Numbered from the stretch's first letter, positions 37,853-48,856 are shown. The stretch is DNA of 64,000 bases from an uncultured Fretibacterium sp. (GCA_946186205.1 CAMHMH010000005.1:1-64000); one strand, 5' to 3'. A program made the numbers and translations. The notes: generated from the letters alone by a model not told the origin.

Positions 37853-40513
37853 TTACAGCCCCCTTCCATGACAATACTTGTACTTTTTGCCAGATCCGCA
37901 GGGGCATGGGTCATTGCGTCCGACCTTTGCGGCTTTCTTTATAGGCTCGCGGGGTGAATCTGTTGCGCCTCCTCCTGACATCTGAAACTCTTTCTTCTCA
38001 AGATTCATTTTGCGCTCTCTTCTTGCTGACTCGCTCATGATTCGAATCCTGAATATCTGACTCGTGAATGTGTCTTTTACCCTGTCCATCATCTCGGTGA
38101 AAAGATTGTACGACTCGAACTGGTACTCAATGAGCGGATCTTTCTGTCCTATTGCGCGGAGTCCTATTCCCCTGCGTAATTCGTCCATTCCCGTAAGGTG
38201 TTCGCGCCACGCTGAGTCGAGAGTCTCAAGGAGTATATAGCGTATGATTGAGCCTGCAATATTCGCGGCTTCCTGGTTCGCGTTAAGCTCGGCGATTTTT
38301 GAGTCGTAACGTGATTTAACGCCCTCTAAAATTTCGTCCCTCATTCCCTCCATGTCGAGACGTGTATCAACCTCAGCGATTTTCCCCTCTGCGCCCTCGC
38401 CGAACAAAGAACGCAATCTTGCAGCTGCTCTTGACGGGTCCGGCTCTGTTTCGTGTCCTTCAGGGAAATATTTGTCGAGAATGTCATTGACGACTCCGCG
38501 TATTACTTCCCAGCCGTATTCGGGCATTTCGTCATCAGGAGTTGAGAGAATTTCCCCGCGCTCCGTGTAAATTGCTTCCCTCTGCTGATTCATTACGTTG
38601 TCGTAAGCAAGCAGTTGTTTTCTTATGTCAAAGTGAAGCTCCTCAACTTTTTTCTGCGAGTTCTCGATTATCCGGCTCAACATTGACGACTCTATAGCCT
38701 CGCCGTCTTTGAGTCCTAATTTGCCCATGAGAGGCTGAATCTTTTCTGACCCGAACAAACGCAGCAAGTTATCTTCAAGCGACAAATAGAATCGTGAAGT
38801 GCCCGGATCACCCTGACGGCCTGAACGCCCCCGGAGCTGGTTATCGATTCGCCGGGACTCGTGCCGTTCCGTTCCGATTATGGCGAGTCCTCCTGCCTTT
38901 ACGACTCGTTCATGTTCCGCACTGCATGAGGCTGTGAACTCTTTGAGGAGCCGTGAATATTCGTCGGGGTTATCGCGTGCTTTGTCCTTTGCGAGAAATT
39001 CGGGATTGCCTCCTAACATAATATCCGTACCGCGTCCGGCCATGTTCGTTGCGACTGTTACAGCACCTTCCCGGCCTGCCTGCGCGACAATGTACGCTTC
39101 CTTTTCGTGATACTTTGCGTTGAGTACCTGATGAGGAATCTTGCGGGCTTTGAGTAGCTTGCTGACTCGTTCTGAGTTTTCGATTGACGTTGTGCCGACT
39201 AAAACGGGCTGTCCTTCCTTGTGCCTTTCTGCAACCTCATCAGCAACCGCGCTGAATTTCTCATGCTCTGTCGCGTAAATCACATCGGGGTTATCGACTC
39301 TGATCATCGGCCTGTGTGTCGGAATGCTCACTACCTGAAGGCCGTAAATCTCTCTGAACTCTTCAGCCTCAGTTGCCGCCGTACCTGTCATGCCCGCGAG
39401 TTTGTGATACATTCTGAAGTAATTCTGAAGGGTAATTGTTGCGAGCGTCTGAGACTCCCTGCCAACTTTTACGCGCTCTTTTGCCTCGATTGCCTGATGG
39501 AGTCCGTCTGAATATCTCCGTCCTATCATGAGTCGCCCGGTGAACTCGTCAACAATAATCACTTCTCCGTCCTTCACAACATAATCTGTGTCGCGCTTGT
39601 AGAGCTTGTGAGCTTTGAGAGCCTGAACGATTCTGTGTGCTAAGTCCGAGTGTGCCGCGTCAGAGAAAAGCCCGGGCATTTTGAGGAAGTCTTCACACTT
39701 CTGAATCCCTGCTTCTGTCATTGATATGCTGCGTTCCTTTTCGTCTTTCTCGTAGTCGGGGCCTTCAGTGAGAGTCCGAGCTGCTGAGTCGGCTTTGACG
39801 TATAAACCTGCGTCATCATCTGACGGGCCGGAAATGATTAACGGCGTTCGTGCCTCGTCAATGAGAATTGAGTCAACCTCGTCAACAATACAGAAGTTAT
39901 GACCCCTCTGCACCATCTCTGAAGGACTCATTGCCATGTTGTCGCGAAGGTAATCGAACCCGAACTCCGCGTTTGTCCCGTAAGTAATATCTGCTTTGTA
40001 GGCTGATATTCTTTCGTCGCCGGGCATATAGGGATAAATCACGCCAGCTGTGAGTCCCAAGAAGTTATAGACCGGGGACATCCATTCGGCATCGCGTTTT
40101 GCGAGATAATCATTCACCGTAACAAGATGGACTCCCTGACCGTTCATAGCGTTCAGCACAACAGCAAGAGGCGCAACGAGTGTCTTACCTTCTCCCGTTT
40201 TCATCTCAGCGATTCGGCCATCGTGAAGCGACATTCCCCCGATCAACTGAACGTCATAATGCCTGAGTCCTATTGTGCGTTCGCTGACCTCGCGGACTAT
40301 CGCAAAGACTTCAGGGAGTACGTCATCAAAATCAGATCCGTTGTCCTGAATCTGAGTCCTCAGCTCGTGGAAGCGTGATTTGATTTCGGAGTCTGACTTT
40401 GCGCGGATGTCATCTGAGTATGAGTTTACAATATCAACAAGGCCGGAATATTTTTTCAATGCCCGGTCGTTAGGGTCAAGCCCAAGAATTTTTTTAATGC
40501 TATCGAGAAACAT
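37853..40513 (-). CDS. secA: Protein translocase ATPase SecA
   Basis: Start at ATG 40513; MKTGEGKTLVAPLAVVLNA; NMAGRGTDIMLGGNP; C-terminal NDPCPCGSGKKYKYCHGRGL. Confidence 0.98.
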   Translation of the reverse strand: MFLDSIKKILGLDPNDRALKKYSGLVDIVNSYSDDIRAKSDSEIKSRFHELRTQIQDNGSDFDDVLPEVFAIVREVSERTIGLRHYDVQLIGGMSLHDGRIAEMKTGEGKTLVAPLAVVLNAMNGQGVHLVTVNDYLAKRDAEWMSPVYNFLGLTAGVIYPYMPGDERISAYKADITYGTNAEFGFDYLRDNMAMSPSEMVQRGHNFCIVDEVDSILIDEARTPLIISGPSDDDAGLYVKADSAARTLTEGPDYEKDEKERSISMTEAGIQKCEDFLKMPGLFSDAAHSDLAHRIVQALKAHKLYKRDTDYVVKDGEVIIVDEFTGRLMIGRRYSDGLHQAIEAKERVKVGRESQTLATITLQNYFRMYHKLAGMTGTAATEAEEFREIYGLQVVSIPTHRPMIRVDNPDVIYATEHEKFSAVADEVAERHKEGQPVLVGTTSIENSERVSKLLKARKIPHQVLNAKYHEKEAYIVAQAGREGAVTVATNMAGRGTDIMLGGNPEFLAKDKARDNPDEYSRLLKEFTASCSAEHERVVKAGGLAIIGTERHESRRIDNQLRGRSGRQGDPGTSRFYLSLEDNLLRLFGSEKIQPLMGKLGLKDGEAIESSMLSRIIENSQKKVEELHFDIRKQLLAYDNVMNQQREAIYTERGEILSTPDDEMPEYGWEVIRGVVNDILDKYFPEGHETEPDPSRAAARLRSLFGEGAEGKIAEVDTRLDMEGMRDEILEGVKSRYDSKIAELNANQEAANIAGSIIRYILLETLDSAWREHLTGMDELRRGIGLRAIGQKDPLIEYQFESYNLFTEMMDRVKDTFTSQIFRIRIMSESARRERKMNLEKKEFQMSGGGATDSPREPIKKAAKVGRNDPCPCGSGKKYKYCHGRGL

Positions 40514-40624
40514 GTTTGCTCCTTTGTATATGAGATGTGAAAAGATTATCACGAATCGAATCTTGCCACAACACATTAAATACTGCACAGCCTGATTGAT
40601 TCTTGCGTGTCAGAAAAAAATAAA

Positions 40625-40648
40625 GCCTCCCCCTTTTTCGGAGAAGGC
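40625..40648 (-). terminator. Intrinsic terminator after leftward ABC operon
   Basis: Minus strand GCCTTCTCCgaaaaaGGGGGAGGC followed by TTTATTTTTTT. Confidence 0.7.
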
Positions 40649-40659
40649 CGGAAATTTCA

Positions 40660-41613
40660 TCAGCGTCTCTTCTTCACGCGGAAATATTTATACGTCATGA
40701 ATCCTAACAGCAAGAGTCCGTAAAGTGCCTGCCTGTAGTAATTGTTGATCCACGATATTGTGTTAAGGTACGCGGAAATGACTTGCAGAACGATAACAGC
40801 AACAGCGACTCCGGGTATCTCACCCGATCCGCCGTCAGGGTCGCACCCTCCGAGTACAGCAATTAGTATCGTCATCATAACGTAGCTGCTTCCGAAATCC
40901 GCCTTGACCGAAGCGACTCGAGACAAGCTGATGAGTCCCGCAACCGCCGCCAAGAGTCCAGAGATCATATACGCCGCTGTTATGACTCGTACGTTATTGA
41001 TTCCTGAGAACGCCGCCGCCTTTGAGTTCACTCCGACAAGATGAAGCCTTCTTCCGAATGGAGTCATACCGATGATGACCGATAAAATTATCGCAGCCAC
41101 GACAAATATCACAAACGGAAGAGGAACGACTCCGAATACCATCGTCGACGCAAATTTTTTGAACGCTGAAATTGATGTGATTGATTTACCGTTCGACAAT
41201 ACGATCGTGATACCGTAGAAAAGCTCATACGTTCCGAGAGTCGCAAGCATCGGAGGAACTTTCACGACTGACACGAGGAAACCGTTCAGCCCCCCGCAAA
41301 CGAGTCCAATCACAAGAGCTACGACGCACGCAATCAATATCCCCGAAATTTCACCGTGAGGAGCTATCGACTTCATTATGAGAGCCGCTGAAGCACCGCA
41401 CAAGTTAGCGATGTATACAGTCGATAAGTCAATGCCTCCCGTTATCATTGCGAGGGAGAGTCCCATTGCCATAAGCCCGTACTCTGTGAGCTGCTTGCCA
41501 ATCGTCTGGAAGTTAAGCACGCTCATGAACGCAGAACCGCGAGTAATCCCGGCGAAAATCAGAAGCACAGCCAGTATCATCAGCATACGGATAAAATCAT
41601 TGTTCCTCCTCAT
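40660..41613 (-). CDS. Sugar ABC transporter permease (RbsC-like)
   Basis: LTEYGLMAMGLSLAMITGGIDLSTVYIANLCGA. Confidence 0.9.
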   Translation of the reverse strand: MRRNNDFIRMLMILAVLLIFAGITRGSAFMSVLNFQTIGKQLTEYGLMAMGLSLAMITGGIDLSTVYIANLCGASAALIMKSIAPHGEISGILIACVVALVIGLVCGGLNGFLVSVVKVPPMLATLGTYELFYGITIVLSNGKSITSISAFKKFASTMVFGVVPLPFVIFVVAAIILSVIIGMTPFGRRLHLVGVNSKAAAFSGINNVRVITAAYMISGLLAAVAGLISLSRVASVKADFGSSYVMMTILIAVLGGCDPDGGSGEIPGVAVAVIVLQVISAYLNTISWINNYYRQALYGLLLLGFMTYKYFRVKKRR

Positions 41614-42617
41614 GAGTTAGCCGCCTCCTTGTCTGAAGCTGATACAGTTTTCATTGACCTTGCAGCCTGTATAGCCGCTATTGACGCTCCAAGAATGATT
41701 ATGATTCCGAGAAAGACATTCTGATAGTACACCGAGACTCCTATCATCGTAAGAGAGTTCGAGACCATCCCAAGAAGGAACGTTCCCAAGAAGCAGCCGA
41801 GAAGAGTCCCATGGCCGCCCGTGAGTCTGACTCCTCCTAACACAATCGCCGCAATGACAATCATCTCGCCTCCGTAATATTCCATCGGTGAGCAGTTGCG
41901 GCACATGCAGGCGTAACAGAGTCCCCCAATCGCCGACGCAATACCATTCGCAACGAACACAGAGAATCGAATCGCGTCAACCTTGAACCCTGCCCGGCGT
42001 GCTGAAACCTCATCGCCTCCGATCGCGTAAATCGCACGGCCTATCATCGTATGATTCAGGACTATATATGCGCAAAGATACATCAATAGCATCACGACAA
42101 ACGCGCCATGAAGTGAAGCTCCGAGTCCTGTCTGTTCACTCGTAACCTTGAGAATGTTCCAGTTTGCGAACGGCATGAAAGGATCAGGGACATTAATACG
42201 GACTCCCTTCAGCGCACCGAAAGCGATCCCGTAACAAATTGATGACGTTGACAATGTAACAATCAGCGAGTTGAAATGAAACTTTACGATGAAGAATCCG
42301 TTCACGCATCCGCATAACGCCCCTATAACAAGCGCGATAATCACGAGGACAAAAGCAGGGAGTCCAGTCTCAACACCGAGCTTGAAGACGATATACGTGC
42401 TCATTCCGGCGATCATTGGGAACGAGACATCAGCCCCCGTGCTTACGAACGCGAACATAGCGCAGAGGGCGTAAATTGCGTTGACTGTTATAGCCCTGAA
42501 GAGGTCTACTATGTTGTTGACTGCGAAGAATAATCCCGATTTCGCCTGAATGAATGCCGCAAGCAGCACGATGATTAACGCAACGTAAAATTCATTTCTC
42601 CCAAAAAGTTTTTTCAC
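41610..42617 (-). CDS. Sugar ABC transporter permease (RbsC-like)
   Basis: Hydrophobic; AIYAIGGDEVSARRAGFKVDAIRFSVFVANGIASAIGGL. Confidence 0.9.
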   Translation of the reverse strand: MKKLFGRNEFYVALIIVLLAAFIQAKSGLFFAVNNIVDLFRAITVNAIYALCAMFAFVSTGADVSFPMIAGMSTYIVFKLGVETGLPAFVLVIIALVIGALCGCVNGFFIVKFHFNSLIVTLSTSSICYGIAFGALKGVRINVPDPFMPFANWNILKVTSEQTGLGASLHGAFVVMLLMYLCAYIVLNHTMIGRAIYAIGGDEVSARRAGFKVDAIRFSVFVANGIASAIGGLCYACMCRNCSPMEYYGGEMIVIAAIVLGGVRLTGGHGTLLGCFLGTFLLGMVSNSLTMIGVSVYYQNVFLGIIIILGASIAAIQAARSMKTVSASDKEAANS

Positions 42618-42632
42618 GTTAAGGCCTCCTTT

Positions 42633-44141
42633 CTACATTATTGCTTTCGTGAGATTCTCCGCTGTAAGCTCCTCGCCGGGAATTTCACTTGACATTACGC
42701 CGCTGCGCATTACTATTGAGCGGTCGCACAATCTCACAACCTCGGCTAAGTCATCAGACGCGACAATCACGGCCATTCCTGAAGATGCCAAGTCCCTCAA
42801 ATGCTGGTAGATGTCATATTTCGCTCCTATGTCAACTCCTACTGTCGGGCCGTTGAGGATTAATACTTTTGGTTTTGTTGACAGCCACTTGGCGAGGACA
42901 ACTTTTTGCTGATTTCCTCCTGACAGCGTTTGAACGGGCAATAAATGATCATCCGTCTTCACGTGAATCTCTTTGACCCATTCGGAAGAGTTTGACTCCT
43001 GCGCTGACTGGCTCAATATTCCGCTGTGTGTGAAGTCCTTGTAGTTTACGAGGGTAATATTCTCCATGATTGAGACGGGCAAAAATAACCCTTCTGTGAG
43101 TCTGTCTTCAGGTACGAGGGCTATACCGTTCTGTATTGCGTCATTAACGGAGTGAATACTGGTCTCTTTTCCGTCGCGTGAAATTTTCCCGCCTTCCGAC
43201 TTTGTGATTCCGAAAAGAGTATTGCACAGCTCGCTTCTTCCTGAGCCTAACTGCCCCGTAATCCCTAGAATTTCGCCGGGCTGAACCGAGAATGACACAT
43301 GACGGAATCCCGGCCCCGACAAATCACTCACTTCAAGCGCGGGCGGAACGTCTTTGCGGATTCGTCCTTCCGGGTTCTTGTTCGTGTCAAATGCTATATC
43401 ATGGCCGGTCATGTACCGCGTGAAATCATCCTCGCTCAATGTCTTCATTTCTCCTGTGTAGACTGCCTCGCCTGATCGCATTATCGTTATGCTGTCGGAA
43501 ATCTCGTACATCTCATCGAGTTTGTGTGAGACGAAAAGAACGGTCATTCCTTTCTCCTTGAGACCCCGTATAAGTTCAAAGAGTCGATCTACTTCCTTGC
43601 GCGTTAATGCGGTTGTAGGCTCGTCAAGTATGAGGAAATTAGCCTTTGCGTATAAAGCTCGTGCGATTGCGATTAACTGTTTCGACGCTACGGGCAATTG
43701 CTCGACTCTCACATCAAGGTCTAAATTCAGGTTAAGAGTCTCCATTACCTTTTTTGCGATTTCTCTTTGCTGACGGTGATTGTAGATTTTTGTCTTGTGA
43801 GATAGCACGGTGTTAATCGCTAAATTTTCCTGCACCGTTAAATTAGGGAAGACCGATAAATCCTGATAGATGACCTGAATCCCTAAGTCGATAGAAAGAA
43901 CGGGTGATAATGATTTGTACGTTACGCCGTTGAACTCAATCGTGCCGGAGTCTTGCGGCTGGAATCCTGAGATGGCTTTGATGATTGTCGATTTCCCGCA
44001 GCCGTTTTCACCCGCGAGGCAGTGAACTTCACCGCGCTGGACTCGCAAGTCAACATTTCTCAGCGCATGGACTCCGCCGAATGATTTGCAGATTCCCTTG
44101 CAGTTCAAAATATAGTCAGGCACAAAAATTCCTCCTTCCAT
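42633..44141 (-). CDS. Sugar ABC transporter ATP-binding protein (duplicated ATPase)
   Basis: LAGENGCGKSTIIKAISG; FLILDEPTTALT; LSGGNQQKVVLAKWL. Confidence 0.95.
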   Translation of the reverse strand: MEGGIFVPDYILNCKGICKSFGGVHALRNVDLRVQRGEVHCLAGENGCGKSTIIKAISGFQPQDSGTIEFNGVTYKSLSPVLSIDLGIQVIYQDLSVFPNLTVQENLAINTVLSHKTKIYNHRQQREIAKKVMETLNLNLDLDVRVEQLPVASKQLIAIARALYAKANFLILDEPTTALTRKEVDRLFELIRGLKEKGMTVLFVSHKLDEMYEISDSITIMRSGEAVYTGEMKTLSEDDFTRYMTGHDIAFDTNKNPEGRIRKDVPPALEVSDLSGPGFRHVSFSVQPGEILGITGQLGSGRSELCNTLFGITKSEGGKISRDGKETSIHSVNDAIQNGIALVPEDRLTEGLFLPVSIMENITLVNYKDFTHSGILSQSAQESNSSEWVKEIHVKTDDHLLPVQTLSGGNQQKVVLAKWLSTKPKVLILNGPTVGVDIGAKYDIYQHLRDLASSGMAVIVASDDLAEVVRLCDRSIVMRSGVMSSEIPGEELTAENLTKAIM

Positions 44142-44217
44142 AAAAAGAAATGCCGCCCGGACAATTCACTTTTGCTCGGACGGTCATTCACTCAAATTTT
44201 CACTCTCTGAATTTCGC

Positions 44218-45282
44218 CTAGAATAAGCTGTCTACGTTCTCAGCTGTACCGATGCAGGGAGCATTTCCGATCAAGCAATTGTTATCGCCTACAATGAGGT
44301 TGACTGACTCATATCCCGGTGCTGCTCCTTTTGCTGACAAGTCCGAACCCTGGCCGACAGGAACGCCCGTAAGAATGTTGTACGCTGTGAGGCATGCGAC
44401 ATATCCCGAAAGCGCAGGATCCCACGTTGTAACGCTGTAGATTGCTCCGTCTTTCAGCTCACGCGCATATGATGACGGCACACCGGCGGCAACAATCTTC
44501 ACCTTTCCTTTGAGTCCCATTTCTTCAGCGGCCTGAGCGATTCCGCCTCCGTCTGTTGAGCAGTGGCAGATGAATCCCGCTAAGTTAGGGTTGCTCTTGA
44601 GTATCTGCTTTGCCTGCTCGTAAGCTGTTGTTGTTGATTCCTGAGACTCGCACGTAGGCACTTCGTCATTGAGGAGCTTTAATTCCGGGTATTTCTTCTT
44701 GATGTATTCAGCCTCAAATTTCGCGTACTCCATGTGAGTTATCGATGTCGTGTAGCCAACCATGAGCGCGTATGTTCCTTTTGCGCCTGTAGCTTTTGCG
44801 AGAGCGTCCGCCATTGCCTCGCCGTATTGCGACGTGTTGAAAGCCTCAGTATCATACAGACAGTTGACGAGGTTCGATGCTTCATGGCCGATGACTACGA
44901 TTTTGTGAGCTAATGCAGTTCCGAGTGATTCCTCTAACGCGCTTGAGTCATTCGGCACAACGATTATTGCGTCATAATTCTGTGTGAGAAGTGAGTCGAT
45001 AATCTCAAGCTGTGATGCCGCGTCTGTTGTTGCGGGGAACTGGACTTTTGCGTCAACGCCGAAATCTTTCGCGAATTTGGTTACGCCGACTTCAAGACGT
45101 GAGAACCAGTCCGCGACTCCCTTGACGATTACGGCCATGCGGAACTCTGAAGGGTTTTTCTTTGAGACGAAATCCGCAGGGTTATAGCCGTTCTTGACCT
45201 GATAGCCTTTCGGTAATTCCGCCGCGAATGACACGGAACACAACACTGCAACGATAAGCAACGCCGATAATACTTTTTTCAT
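44218..45282 (-). CDS. Sugar ABC transporter substrate-binding protein
   Basis: Signal peptide MKKVLSALLIVAVLCSVSFA; periplasmic-binding fold motifs. Confidence 0.88.
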   Translation of the reverse strand: MKKVLSALLIVAVLCSVSFAAELPKGYQVKNGYNPADFVSKKNPSEFRMAVIVKGVADWFSRLEVGVTKFAKDFGVDAKVQFPATTDAASQLEIIDSLLTQNYDAIIVVPNDSSALEESLGTALAHKIVVIGHEASNLVNCLYDTEAFNTSQYGEAMADALAKATGAKGTYALMVGYTTSITHMEYAKFEAEYIKKKYPELKLLNDEVPTCESQESTTTAYEQAKQILKSNPNLAGFICHCSTDGGGIAQAAEEMGLKGKVKIVAAGVPSSYARELKDGAIYSVTTWDPALSGYVACLTAYNILTGVPVGQGSDLSAKGAAPGYESVNLIVGDNNCLIGNAPCIGTAENVDSLF

Positions 45283-45330
45283 GCTTATACCTCCGATAAA
45301 ATATTTTTGCTTCACGGGAAAATTTATCCC

Positions 45331-46206
45331 TTACAGCCCGAAAACATGACGCACAAACTTCACTGCGCCTTCTGCATCGCGGTCTAAAATTTCTTCCGTC
45401 GCATTCGGAACTAAATCACGCCACACGCGAATCTCTTTTCCGATTGTCCCGCCCGAAAGCACGAACGGTTCCATCACTGCCGCGCCCTGATAATTTATGT
45501 CGCGTAATGCCTGACCCAATGCAGCCCAGTCAATAGTACCTTTTCCGGGGACTCTGCGATTCTGTTCACCCAAATGAAGATGGCACAAATCCGCGCCAGC
45601 ATAACGAACAGCGGCGGCCATGTTGTCTTCCTCAATATTCATGTGGAAAGTGTCGAGCATGATTTTCACGCGGGGGCTTCCTACTGCGTCAATATACTTC
45701 TTGCATTCCTCGCACGTGTTAATCATGTAGCCTTCAAAGCGGTTAAGGACTTCCATCCCTAATGTAACCTCGCAATCCTCTGCGACTTTCGCAAGCTCCT
45801 TCATGTTACGGATTGAGACATCAAGATCGCGTTCCTTGTCCATCGGGAGACTCATATCGAGCGGCCAATAGGAATAGAGTCCGCCTCCGAGAATGTGAAT
45901 GTTCATGACCTTGAGCTTGGGAAGTAACTCCCGGAAGAAAGCCATAGCCCTTTTGACGATTTCGGGATCTGTTGAGCAAATATTCTGCTGCTGCGTAGGG
46001 CCGTAACCTGACGTGAGAATGACTCCGTTGTCCTCGGCGCATTTGCGTAAGTCAAGCATTGCCGACTCTGTCGTGTACTTCTCCATGAACGCGGCGCAGG
46101 AAATTTCGAGGATGTCAAAGCCGAGCCGCTTCACTTTCGGGATGTAGTACTCGTAATCGGATGTCCATTCGTGAGTCCAATACGGCGCATAGATTCCATA
46201 CTTCAT
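45331..46206 (-). CDS. Sugar 3-epimerase of the D-psicose/D-tagatose 3-epimerase family
   Basis: Start at ATG 46206; MKYGIYAPYWTHEW, GFDILEI, LGMEVLNRFEGYMINT, VKIMLDTFHMNIEEDNM, LCHLHLGEQNRRVPGKGTIDW, VMEPFVLSGGTIGKEIRVWRD. Confidence 0.9.
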   Translation of the reverse strand: MKYGIYAPYWTHEWTSDYEYYIPKVKRLGFDILEISCAAFMEKYTTESAMLDLRKCAEDNGVILTSGYGPTQQQNICSTDPEIVKRAMAFFRELLPKLKVMNIHILGGGLYSYWPLDMSLPMDKERDLDVSIRNMKELAKVAEDCEVTLGMEVLNRFEGYMINTCEECKKYIDAVGSPRVKIMLDTFHMNIEEDNMAAAVRYAGADLCHLHLGEQNRRVPGKGTIDWAALGQALRDINYQGAAVMEPFVLSGGTIGKEIRVWRDLVPNATEEILDRDAEGAVKFVRHVFGL

Positions 46207-46354
46207 GGAACAACTTACCCCCTTATGAAATTTTTGTGTTTGGGAAATGAATAATATTGACAAAATTTTTCTGCTAAATTATATTACAGAAACCCAAATA
46301 ATTAAAATATTTCCTCATTGACACGTCATCAAAAACAGAAGGAGGAGTCAAATT

Positions 46355-47875
46355 GTGGAGCCTTTGATTCGTATGGTCGGCATCACTAAAACTTTTCCCG
46401 GCGTAAAAGCTCTTGACGGAATCAGCTTCGACATTATGCCCGGTGAAGTTCATGTGCTTGTCGGCGAAAATGGCGCGGGCAAATCTACCCTCATGAAAAT
46501 CCTTTCGGGAGTCTATCAGCCTACTTCAGGAAAAATTATCTGCAACGGCCATGAATACACACAGCTTTCAACAAAAACATCTGTTGAGGAAGGCATAGCG
46601 ATTGTGTATCAGGAACTCAGCGTGATAAATGAGCTTTCGATTCTTGAGAATCTTTTTGTCGGAAAGCTCCCGGAGAAAAAATTTCTCGGCATTCCCATTG
46701 TTGACTTCAAAGCGATGGAAGACCGCGCAAGATCCGTCCTTGAACAAGTAGGTATACGCCACAGCCCCGCGACTCTCGTCGGAGATCTCGCAGTCCCGGA
46801 AAAACAGCTCTGTGAAATCGCAAAGGCTCTCGTCTCGGGCGCAAGGGTTATCGTTCTCGATGAGCCTACTACATCATTAACAACGTCTGAGGTTGAAAGA
46901 CTGCACGGACTAATCCGCGAGCTTAAAGCAAAAGGCTGCGGAATAGTTTACATTTCCCACAAGATGAAAGAGCTTAAAGCAATAGGAGACCGAATAACAG
47001 TTCTCAAAGACGGGACATATGTCGGCACTTACCCGGCGGACTCTCTCTCTCTTGATGACATCATAAAACTGATGGTAGGACGTGAAATCAAAGGCACATA
47101 TTTTGCGGACAAAACAGCAGACGAGCTTGTGAAGAATCCCGTTATCTTTGAGGCGAGGAACATAACGCGCTCCGATGGGACATGCAGAAATGTATCGTTT
47201 GAGCTTCACGAGGGGGAAATTCTCGGATTCGCCGGGCTTGTGGGAGCAGGACGCACTGAGACAATGGAGGCCGTTTTCGGTGCAGTCCCAAAAAGCGCGG
47301 GTCAAGTTTTCCTCAGAGGCAAGGAGCTTGACATTCACGAGCCTTACGCAGCAATCAAGCAGGGACTCGGAATGCTCACGGAAGACAGGCGCAAACTTGG
47401 CTTCGCAAAAAATTTCACCTGCAAAGAAAATATTGCTGTTGAGCCGTACATAAAAGAGTCAACAGCAGGAGGACTCGGCGGACTCCTCAATGAGTCAAAA
47501 GAAAACAAATGGGCCTCTGAACAGATTACTGCCCTCAATGTGAAATGCACAGGCCCGGAGCAAATGACAGTAGACCTTTCCGGCGGCAACCAGCAGAAAG
47601 TCATTCTAGGAAAATGGTTAGCGGCTGACAGTGAGATACTCATCTTTGACGAACCCACAAAAGGAATCGACATCGGCAGCAAAAGCGAGATATACATATT
47701 GATGAGACGACTCGCAGAACATGGCCGGGGAGTCCTCATGATTTCGTCAGAGCAGACAGAGTTATTATCAGTTTGCGACCGTATAGCAGTCTTTCACGGC
47801 GGGGAACTCAAAGCGATTCTTGACGGACGGACAGCAACAGAAGAAGAAATTGTGCGAATATCAACGAGCGAATAA
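46355..47875 (+). CDS. Sugar ABC transporter ATP-binding protein (AlsA/RbsA-like)
   Basis: VGENGAGKSTLMKILSGVYQPTSG; VLDEPTTSLT; LSGGNQQKVILGKWL. Confidence 0.95.
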   Translation: MEPLIRMVGITKTFPGVKALDGISFDIMPGEVHVLVGENGAGKSTLMKILSGVYQPTSGKIICNGHEYTQLSTKTSVEEGIAIVYQELSVINELSILENLFVGKLPEKKFLGIPIVDFKAMEDRARSVLEQVGIRHSPATLVGDLAVPEKQLCEIAKALVSGARVIVLDEPTTSLTTSEVERLHGLIRELKAKGCGIVYISHKMKELKAIGDRITVLKDGTYVGTYPADSLSLDDIIKLMVGREIKGTYFADKTADELVKNPVIFEARNITRSDGTCRNVSFELHEGEILGFAGLVGAGRTETMEAVFGAVPKSAGQVFLRGKELDIHEPYAAIKQGLGMLTEDRRKLGFAKNFTCKENIAVEPYIKESTAGGLGGLLNESKENKWASEQITALNVKCTGPEQMTVDLSGGNQQKVILGKWLAADSEILIFDEPTKGIDIGSKSEIYILMRRLAEHGRGVLMISSEQTELLSVCDRIAVFHGGELKAILDGRTATEEEIVRISTSE

Positions 47876-47893
47876 CAGGGAGGATACAAAACA

Positions 47894-48856
47894 ATGAGTG
47901 AGAAAAAAGCGTTTAACTTTGCGGCGTTCTGGCAGAGATTCGGAACAATAAGCATACTTCTATTGCTGCTTGTCATTCTTGCGGTAACAAAACCGACAGC
48001 GGTATTCACATCAACATCAATCCCGCAGATATTACGACAGTCAGCCGTGAATATCCTTCTTGCGCTCGGTGAATTTTTCGCGATATTGCTCGGATATATT
48101 GACCTCTCAATCTCTGCTGCTTGCGGTCTTACTGGTATGTGCTCGGCTCTCCTCATGCGTGCCGGGACTCCTTGGGTCATCGCGTGCATTGCCGGAGTTC
48201 TTTGCGGGACTCTCATCGGCGCGCTTAACGGCTTCATGATCAACAAGACCGGGCTTCATCCCTTCATTATTACGCTTGGTATGCAGACGGTTTACTTTGG
48301 GCTGATGCTCGTTGTGTCAAATTCGTCAAGCGTTTACGGATTCCCGGCGGGCTTCTCGAAATTCATGAACGCTACACTGTGGAATGTCCTTCCTGTCGGT
48401 GCGATAATCGCATTGATTGCGGCGGGGATTCTCTGGTTCGTTACGGCAAAAACGAAAGTCGGCAGGAATCTTTACGCACTCGGAGGCAACCGCGAGGCAG
48501 CTTGGTACTCAGGCATTAACGTTCACCGTCATCAAATGATCGTCTACATGATTTCGGGGACATGCGCGGGACTCGCTGGCATCGTCTTAACAGGAAGACT
48601 CAACGCGGCGGCACCTACAGCAGGAACGGGCTATGAGACATTCGCGATTGCTGCAACGATTATCGGAGGCACGAGCTTCTTCGGCGGAGTCGGGAAAATT
48701 CCGGGAGTTGTCGCAGGAGGACTCATAATCGGAATCATCAACTACGGAATGACCGTGCTTATGATTGACGCTTCAATGCAGAAAGTTGTAATGGGCGCGT
48801 TAATCATCGTGGCAGTAACATTAGATCACCTTGTGTCAGCCTCATCAAGAAAATAG
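47894..48856 (+). CDS. Sugar ABC transporter permease (AlsC/RbsC-like)
   Basis: LLALGEFFAILLGYIDLSISAACGLTGM; RNLYALGGNREAAWYSGINVHRHQ. Confidence 0.93.
   Translation: MSEKKAFNFAAFWQRFGTISILLLLLVILAVTKPTAVFTSTSIPQILRQSAVNILLALGEFFAILLGYIDLSISAACGLTGMCSALLMRAGTPWVIACIAGVLCGTLIGALNGFMINKTGLHPFIITLGMQTVYFGLMLVVSNSSSVYGFPAGFSKFMNATLWNVLPVGAIIALIAAGILWFVTAKTKVGRNLYALGGNREAAWYSGINVHRHQMIVYMISGTCAGLAGIVLTGRLNAAAPTAGTGYETFAIAATIIGGTSFFGGVGKIPGVVAGGLIIGIINYGMTVLMIDASMQKVVMGALIIVAVTLDHLVSASSRK

Noticed and set aside
47344-47739. 131-aa minus-strand ORF inside the rightward ABC ATPase
   Set aside because: Shadow ORF opposite conserved ABC motifs.
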